From: Nitrospinaceae bacterium
GTDB lineage: Bacteria > Nitrospinota > Nitrospinia > Nitrospinales > VA-1
Assembly: GCA_029261675.1 (NCBI GenBank)
Contig: JAJDBA010000337.1
Span: 1-17,461, forward strand
DNA: 17,461 nt
Direction of reading: 5' to 3'
The notes under the pieces were generated by a model that was given only the letters and a program-made list of their open reading frames with translations, ran no database searches and had not been told where the DNA came from. The position numbers and the translations under genes were made by a program. The stretch's first letter is position 1; every line of letters starts with the position of its first letter. Below are positions 14,637 through 17,461 of the stretch, piece after piece.

Positions 14637-15026
14637 ATGTTGAATATTGGAAAGGAAAAACAGAAAAGATTTAAACCTGATCTGGCTCCATTGATTGATG
14701 TCGTATTCTTATTGCTTATTTTCTATATGCTTACTTTCGCGATTTCTGGGCAGGGATTGGAGGTAAAGCTTCCACCAGGTCCCGCTTCTGCGAAACAGAT
14801 CGATGAGCCGCTTTCTATAAAAATGCTTTCTTCCAGTAAGTATTTGGTGGGTGATAGAAGAGCTGAGTTAACCGAACTTGAAGCTTTGTTGAAAGCCGAA
14901 ATTGATAAGCGAACCCTAAAAGCTGTTGTCATTCATGTGAATGAAAAAGCTAAATATAAGGATTTTGCTTTGGTAATGGATTTGGCTCGTCTTGCTGGGG
15001 CAAAAAACTTTTCATTGGTAATGTAA
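14637..15026 (+). CDS. exbD: ExbD biopolymer transport protein, Asp-bearing copy
   Basis: A 129-residue protein with a short cytoplasmic N-terminus, one membrane helix (about 18-36) and a periplasmic domain. The helix starts with DLAPLIDVVFLLLIF, carrying the conserved Asp at residue 21, equivalent to Asp25 of E. coli ExbD, which is needed for proton use. It follows exbB by 12 bases and precedes a second ExbD gene. AAGAG upstream of the ATG can serve as ribosome binding site. Confidence 0.93.
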   Translation: MLNIGKEKQKRFKPDLAPLIDVVFLLLIFYMLTFAISGQGLEVKLPPGPASAKQIDEPLSIKMLSSSKYLVGDRRAELTELEALLKAEIDKRTLKAVVIHVNEKAKYKDFALVMDLARLAGAKNFSLVM

Positions 15027-15052
15027 GTCAAAAAATATTGTGTGAAACAGCT

Positions 15053-15463
15053 ATGATTAAAATTGAAACAACCCATAAAAAGAATTTGGAATTGGACTTG
15101 ATTCCTCTAATCAATATTGTTTTTCTTTTGCTTATATTTTTTATGTTGACCTCAACTTCTGTTTCCAGCTCTTTGAAAACGAATTTGCCAGAAGCTCGCT
15201 CGTCTCAAAAAATTCAGAATAAAAATCATGTTCTTAAAATTTCAGAATCAGGGAGTCTAGAATTAGATGGAAAGTCGGTCGATAGGAAAGAAATGATAAG
15301 GTGGATAGAAGATTTAGCGAGGGAAACTAAAACACTAGAGTTGCAGGGAGATGAGAATGTGGGTTTTAAATTATTGGGGGAAATAATCTATGATGTGAGA
15401 AAGGTGGGGATTGAAAACTTTGTTTTTGCTACCCAAGAGCCCAAACTAAATCATGAGAAGTGA
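15053..15463 (+). CDS. exbD: Second ExbD-type protein lacking the membrane Asp
   Basis: A 136-residue protein from the ATG at 15053; an in-frame TTG at 15038 could add five residues. Layout is as in ExbD: N-terminal cytoplasmic tail, one helix and a periplasmic domain. The helix reads DLIPLINIVFLLLIFFML; the residue aligned with the essential Asp is Asn21, codon AAT. From memory some other bacteria also pair an Asp-type and an Asn-type ExbD. Since ExbD works as a dimer in the ExbB pentamer, a mixed dimer with one proton-carrying subunit is possible. It is the last gene of the operon and converges on the minus-strand membrane protein with 15 bases between stops. Confidence 0.9.
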   Translation: MIKIETTHKKNLELDLIPLINIVFLLLIFFMLTSTSVSSSLKTNLPEARSSQKIQNKNHVLKISESGSLELDGKSVDRKEMIRWIEDLARETKTLELQGDENVGFKLLGEIIYDVRKVGIENFVFATQEPKLNHEK

Positions 15464-15478
15464 ATTTTTGAAACATTT

Positions 15479-16174
15479 TTATAATAGCCAGTGCAAACTA
15501 AATGGAAGCCCGAAAAAAAGAAATCCAATGACGATATTAACAATATGAATTAAAAATAGATTGTCAGTGATAGGGGAGATCATAACGTCTGTGCCCACGC
15601 GACGTACAGCATGTTCAATGTCTGCTGAGGTGATTTCTCCGGTATCTTTTTTTTGAAGTTCTTCGACAACTTCGTCAAGAAAGAAAAATTTTAAAACTTT
15701 CAAGATAACGCTAAATAGAATCCCTGAAAAGAATCCGGTTATTCCGCCCCTTTGTTTTAGTTTGGTGAGCAATTCACTGCCGACTTGATCGTATTTTTCT
15801 TCCAGCTCTGATTTAGGAATATTTTTCTGGAACTTCGGGATCCGTCCTATTACCTCTCGAGTCAGCCAGTCCAACAGTTGTTGCAAACCTTCCAAAGCTT
15901 CGCGGATTTTTTGAATCATCACTTGTAGGGCACATGCAATTACCCCGTGTAAAACTCCAAATCCCAAGTACCAAAGGGAGGCCATAGAAATAAGTAATAT
16001 TTCTAGCCAATTACTCCAGTCAGCGACTTCCAATATTTGAGAGTTGAAAGCCATAATGGTTAGAATTCCTAATCCCGATCCGATAAAACAGAAAAGAAAA
16101 AGTTTTTTTAGTGTGCCAAGCAAGAGGTCACGGAAGAAGGCGAGCCAGTAGTCAATTATTTGAGATTTATTCAT
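15479..16174 (-). CDS. Unrecognised membrane protein linked to the J-domain gene
   Basis: A 231-residue protein with about four hydrophobic segments: 22-43, 57-82, 146-166 and 205-230. Between the second and third is an amphipathic, charged stretch (88-142). Between the third and fourth is a soluble loop that includes VVEELQKKDTGEITSADIEHAVRRVGTD. I do not recognise the family. It starts eight bases after the stop of the J-domain protein gene, with AAAGAAG before the ATG, so the two are almost certainly co-transcribed and may act together at the membrane. Confidence 0.78.
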   Translation of the reverse strand: MNKSQIIDYWLAFFRDLLLGTLKKLFLFCFIGSGLGILTIMAFNSQILEVADWSNWLEILLISMASLWYLGFGVLHGVIACALQVMIQKIREALEGLQQLLDWLTREVIGRIPKFQKNIPKSELEEKYDQVGSELLTKLKQRGGITGFFSGILFSVILKVLKFFFLDEVVEELQKKDTGEITSADIEHAVRRVGTDVMISPITDNLFLIHIVNIVIGFLFFGLPFSLHWLL

Positions 16175-16182
16175 TCTTCTTT

Positions 16183-17043
16183 TTAGCTGGTGGCGTTGGT
16201 CTTCAGATCAATATATACGGATAAAATCAAGTCGCCACGTTTATCATTTTGAATGTGGCCTTTATTACGTATTCTTAATTTACCTCCTGAAGGGAACTTT
16301 GGGGGAATGCGAACCATCAATTGCTCGGTGGTCCCATTGACTCGATAGGATATTTTTTTGCGTGTACCATTTAATGCTTCCACGGGAGGAATGGAAATAG
16401 AAAAGTCCACATTTAAAGGGGATTTTCCATTGGCTTGGGATTTTCTAAACATACCCTTGATATTGTTCACTAATGGATTTTCAGGTTCTTGTTTTTTATT
16501 TGGATTGGTTGCGTCTTTCGCTTTCTTCATTTTATGGAGAGCGTATATGGAGGTTCCTACAATTTGCGCTATCCTGATTCCCATGCCAATGCGGCCGATG
16601 GGACCTGGTATCATTCTAAGAATGCGTCCGATACCGCCGGCTGCACCACCAAAAAATACATTCTGGAAAAAATTATTTCCAGATCGAAAACCAGAGCGGC
16701 TGAATTCGCGATTGAGTTCTTCAAAAATATCACTGGCATTTTTCCCTTGAAACATACTTGAGAAAATATCTTCCTGTGAATACTGAAACCGTGAAGAAGT
16801 ACGACCTGCAAAATGATCGGCGCGGAAGCGATCGTATTCCTGTTTTTTTTGCGAGTCGCTTAAAACTCCATAGGCTTCTGTGACATCTTTAAACTTTTCT
16901 TCACTTCCAGGGTCATCCGGATTGTGGTCGGGGTGCAATTCCAGAGCCAGCTTTCTGAAAGATTTTTTTACTTCTTCCTGTGTCGCCGATTCGGTTACAT
17001 TGAGAATTTTATAATAGTCCTTGAATTCTTTTATTCGAGACAT
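16183..17043 (-). CDS. Atypical DnaJ-family co-chaperone without zinc finger
   Basis: A 286-residue protein from the ATG at 17043, placed just before the J domain and ten bases after the upstream stop; a longer frame to 17154 would overlap the upstream gene by about 100 bases and adds no recognised domain. The J domain is about 7-73 with the essential HPD at 37-39 (LELHPDHNPDD). A DnaJ C-terminal beta domain is about 213-281 (DFSISIPPVEALNG, RIPPKFPSGGKLRIRNKG). There is no CxxCxGxG zinc finger. The middle (about 130-170) is Gly-rich and hydrophobic, including GGAAGGIGRILRMIPGPIGRIG, and may touch or enter the membrane. It should stimulate a DnaK-type ATPase on particular clients. The C-terminal part has one beta domain, not the two of CbpA. 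Confidence 0.88.
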   Translation of the reverse strand: MSRIKEFKDYYKILNVTESATQEEVKKSFRKLALELHPDHNPDDPGSEEKFKDVTEAYGVLSDSQKKQEYDRFRADHFAGRTSSRFQYSQEDIFSSMFQGKNASDIFEELNREFSRSGFRSGNNFFQNVFFGGAAGGIGRILRMIPGPIGRIGMGIRIAQIVGTSIYALHKMKKAKDATNPNKKQEPENPLVNNIKGMFRKSQANGKSPLNVDFSISIPPVEALNGTRKKISYRVNGTTEQLMVRIPPKFPSGGKLRIRNKGHIQNDKRGDLILSVYIDLKTNATS

Positions 17044-17053
17044 TGCAGGTAGG

Positions 17054-17461
17054 TCACATTCCCAGTTTCTGAGGGTAGATCGCTTCAGCCCTTTCAGGAC
17101 CTTCAAGCTTGGTTTGTTTGACCTGAGTTGAAATTTGAAAAGTTTCGTCTGCATGTAGACGTTGCTTTAGATTCTCAAAATGCACTTTTATTGGGAGTGA
17201 TGCGATTTCTTTTGTCTGGGGAGTAATTATGAAATTAGTTTCCGCCAACACATCTCGATATTTTCGTTTCATATTCATTTTATAGGCTTGGTAACCTTCT
17301 ATTTTTTCAACGCCAGCGTAAGGCTCATGATTGAGAACCTTATATTGGTTAGGAATATAAACATTGGCAAAATAGTCTGGGCCAAGAGAATGATGAACGG
17401 TGGTTTTAACCTTCAATACTCTCAAGCTTTCATCGGTAGGTGTCATTTTCATTTCTACCCA
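17054..17461 (-). CDS. Unrecognised protein, cut by the window edge
   Basis: The frame is open to the end of the window, so the N-terminus is probably missing, although an in-frame ATG at 17452 could be a start. The visible 132-135 residues are rich in alternating hydrophobic and polar residues, as in beta-sheet domains, for example LRVLKVKTTVHHSLG and IASLPIKVHFENL. No catalytic motif or family was recognised. The stop lies ten bases before the J-domain gene, so the two are likely in one operon. Confidence 0.7.
   Translation of the reverse strand, partial: WVEMKMTPTDESLRVLKVKTTVHHSLGPDYFANVYIPNQYKVLNHEPYAGVEKIEGYQAYKMNMKRKYRDVLAETNFIITPQTKEIASLPIKVHFENLKQRLHADETFQISTQVKQTKLEGPERAEAIYPQKLGM

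Noticed and set aside
17044..17154. Longer start for the J-domain protein
   Set aside because: It would overlap the upstream gene by about 100 bases and adds no recognised domain; the ATG at 17043 begins just before the J domain.

Overview
The window comes from a Gram-negative bacterium. It encodes an outer-membrane TonB-dependent receptor, a TonB/ExbB/ExbD energiser, periplasmic proteins with signal peptides and a periplasmic diheme peroxidase. The DNA is fairly AT-rich, the genes are tightly packed, and no tRNA, rRNA, insertion sequence, phage gene or CRISPR array was seen. The sequence alone does not fix a phylum; a respiratory, probably free-living or marine lineage would fit.

Left part (1-5255). 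The window opens inside a chemoreceptor-type signalling protein made of nearly identical tandem PAS domains, a HAMP-like linker and an MCP signalling domain. A small membrane protein on the minus strand converges on it. Next come a diheme cytochrome c peroxidase (MauG/CcpA family) and a membrane histidine kinase whose start codon overlaps the peroxidase stop, so the two are probably translationally coupled.

Central part (5277-15463). This looks like one metal-acquisition locus, most likely for zinc, arranged as two divergent transcription units around 11220-11486. The minus strand carries a small His/Cys protein, a ZnuD-like TonB-dependent receptor, then znuA, znuC and a znuB reading frame that continues into a complete cation diffusion facilitator (CDF). 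The plus strand carries a paralogous small His/Cys protein, then tonB, a secreted nine-repeat DxNxDG protein, exbB and two exbD genes. The inferred path is: receptor and Ton complex bring metal across the outer membrane, ZnuA binds it in the periplasm, and ZnuB/ZnuC carry it into the cytoplasm. The two small proteins and the repeat protein are unexplained parts. The most striking points are the importer-exporter fusion at an 11-A tract that two other frames would break, a second ExbD with Asn in place of the essential transmembrane Asp, and the paired small proteins at the divergent promoter.

Right part (15479-17461). A minus-strand cluster contains a gene cut by the window edge, an atypical J-domain protein with a DnaJ C-terminal domain but no zinc finger, and an unrecognised multi-span membrane protein.
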